Below are positions 62,707 through 64,000 of a stretch of 64,000 nucleotides of DNA, piece after piece. Position 1 is the first letter of the stretch; every line of letters starts with the position of its first letter. Below the pieces are notes generated by a model that ran no database searches, was not told the DNA's origin, and saw only the letters and a list, made by a program, of their open reading frames with translations. This stretch comes from Pomphorhynchus laevis (Eukaryota; Acanthocephala; Palaeacanthocephala; Echinorhynchida; Pomphorhynchidae). The position numbers and the translations under genes are program-made. The DNA lies in contig WNNJ02001461.1 in the NCBI GenBank assembly GCA_012934845.2, positions 31,002 to 95,001 on the forward strand, written 5' to 3'.

Positions 62707-64000
62707 ATGATCTGCTACTCCGCTTATCATGCCACCCTATCCCACTTGGTTGGCGTGATGGCATAATCAAAGTAATCTACAAGGGTTCAGGGGACCCTTC
62801 GTGTAAAGACTCGTACAGGGGAATAGCGCTACTTAATCATGCATATAAAGTTTTATCGAATTTAATTGCGTTGCGTTTGCTTCGGTTTCGCAGTGATTTG
62901 TTACCATCTGAACAACATGGGTTCCGTAGAGGTTATTCGACACTGAGTGCTCTTCAAATTCTAAGGTCAAAGGTTCTGGATACTATACGTCAGCACTCCT
63001 CCCTGTACGCTGTGTTTATCGATTTTGCTAAGGCCTCTGATTCTATAGATAGAGCGTTGCTTTTGTCAAAGCTTCATAAAGAAGTGAATGTTCATGGTTA
63101 TTTTCTATTACTTCTCGAAAGAATCCTAGCGCCTAGTTCATTACGAATTTTTGACGGCGTGAATTACTCCGAAGTATTTACCACCAGTCGTGGAGTACAA
63201 CAGGGAGATCCGCTTAGCCCGTTATTATTCTCTTTTTTTTGTTGGACCTTCCAAATTTTATTCGTTCATCAGTATCAGATGTTACAACTATATTGTATGC
63301 GGATGATTTAGCCTTGATAACTTTAAATAAGGATAACGCTCAATTGGCGATTTCAGCTCTGTTAAATTATTGCGAAACTAATGGACTCATTATTAATACA
63401 GAAAAATCCAAAATTATTAAATTCAGAAAAGGTGGACCTTGTCGTCGTGATGATGTGCTGTATATCAAGGACAATATTTTAGAGTTCGTGCCAACATATA
63501 AGTATCTTAGATTTTTGCTTAGCTCGCGATTGTCATTCAAAGCGCATCTATTGAAACAATCTGCGAAAGTATTGAAATCTACGAATGCTGCTTCTAAACT
63601 TGGATTACTTTCGTTTGAGGGTGCGGTTAGTTACTTTAACATAATGCTGCTACCTATTTTGAGTTATGGAATTAAATGTTTCTGGACCGATTTGTTACCA
63701 ACGGATTTTCAGATAATTGACAAATGTTTCTGGCGATTCCTAAAGCGAGTGGTAGGGGTCTCGCCCAAAGCTTCCTCTACGGCTGTGGCCGTCTTTAGTA
63801 GATCAACACCCTTGTCAGTAAAAATATTAAATGATTTGCATCTTGACTCGACAGATGCTGATCTAGAAAACCGATATCTCTTTGATTCCAAAGTCAGTAG
63901 ATTAGATCTTGATATATTATGTTACCCTGTTTACACACAATCAACTTGGAGGAACCCAAACTATCACAAACGTCCGCTTATCTGGCGTCTATCATTAGAT
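62707..64000 (+). mobile_element. LINE family D, copy 1' (duplicate, cut by window end)
   Basis: Duplicate of 50850-52143. It shares the frame shift in the T-run before the YADD box and keeps the expected Q in RGVQQGDPLSPLLF. It runs off the window inside ORF2. Confidence 0.8.

Larger units (their letters stand above)
58799..64000 (+). repeat. Segmental duplication, right copy (runs off the window)
   Basis: Corresponds to 46945-52143. Left breakpoint: ATGAAAGTTTACAACG. In front of it, 58756-58798 carries a partial extra copy of GTTTACAACGACTTACTCATT. Confidence 0.9.

Overview
The window is nuclear DNA of an AT-rich invertebrate animal. The evidence is a spliced mitochondrial protease gene, with both minimal introns (45-63 bp) and multi-kilobase introns, set among many LINEs with APE-type or restriction-like endonucleases, Ty3/gypsy fossils, MITE-like repeats and minisatellites. 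The phylum cannot be fixed from this sequence. The compact introns and the CR1-like LINEs with a zinc-finger ORF1 fit many invertebrates, including nematodes and flatworms.

Layout. 1-4.7 kb: a CR1-like LINE (copy A) with a whole ORF1 and a two-break ORF2. 4.9-10.7 kb: a dispersed repeat (family F), then a Ty3/gypsy fossil split by a second, younger CR1-like LINE (copy B) whose 1012-residue ORF2 is uninterrupted. 10.7-12.5 kb: a second Ty3/gypsy fossil on the minus strand. 12.6-19 kb: a 21-bp minisatellite in three blocks, two copies of a pyrimidine-rich LINE (family C), and F repeats alternating with the minisatellite. 19.3-20.8 kb: a minus-strand piece of a LINE-like family (E) with a C-terminal restriction-like nuclease. 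20.8-26.3 kb: AT-rich DNA with MITE-like and F repeats, a CR1 tail and an RTE-type LINE tail.

26.36-43.06 kb (minus strand): the only host gene I can support, an AFG3L2-type m-AAA protease. I assembled 17 exons by hand. They join in phase into 2193 nt (730 residues plus stop), with GT-AG borders throughout. All catalytic motifs are present (Walker A and B, arginine fingers, HEAGH, the third zinc ligand). Its introns carry F repeats, many short perfect hairpins and, in the last intron on the opposite strand, a sequence that folds as a hammerhead ribozyme with a fully conserved core.

43.4-64 kb: a nest of LINEs. E, C and D families are inserted in and beside each other. A composite block of at least 5.2 kb (46945-52143) reappears at 58799-64000 at more than 99% identity, with identical element junctions, so it is a segmental duplication (or an assembly duplication) and not independent insertions.

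The most notable points are the antisense intronic hammerhead ribozyme, the multi-copy LINE family with an RT, zinc-finger and PD-(D/E)xK-like order plus a conserved 3'-end hairpin, the F repeat whose complementary segments are ordered like a pseudoknot, and the recent duplication with an uneven divergence pattern.
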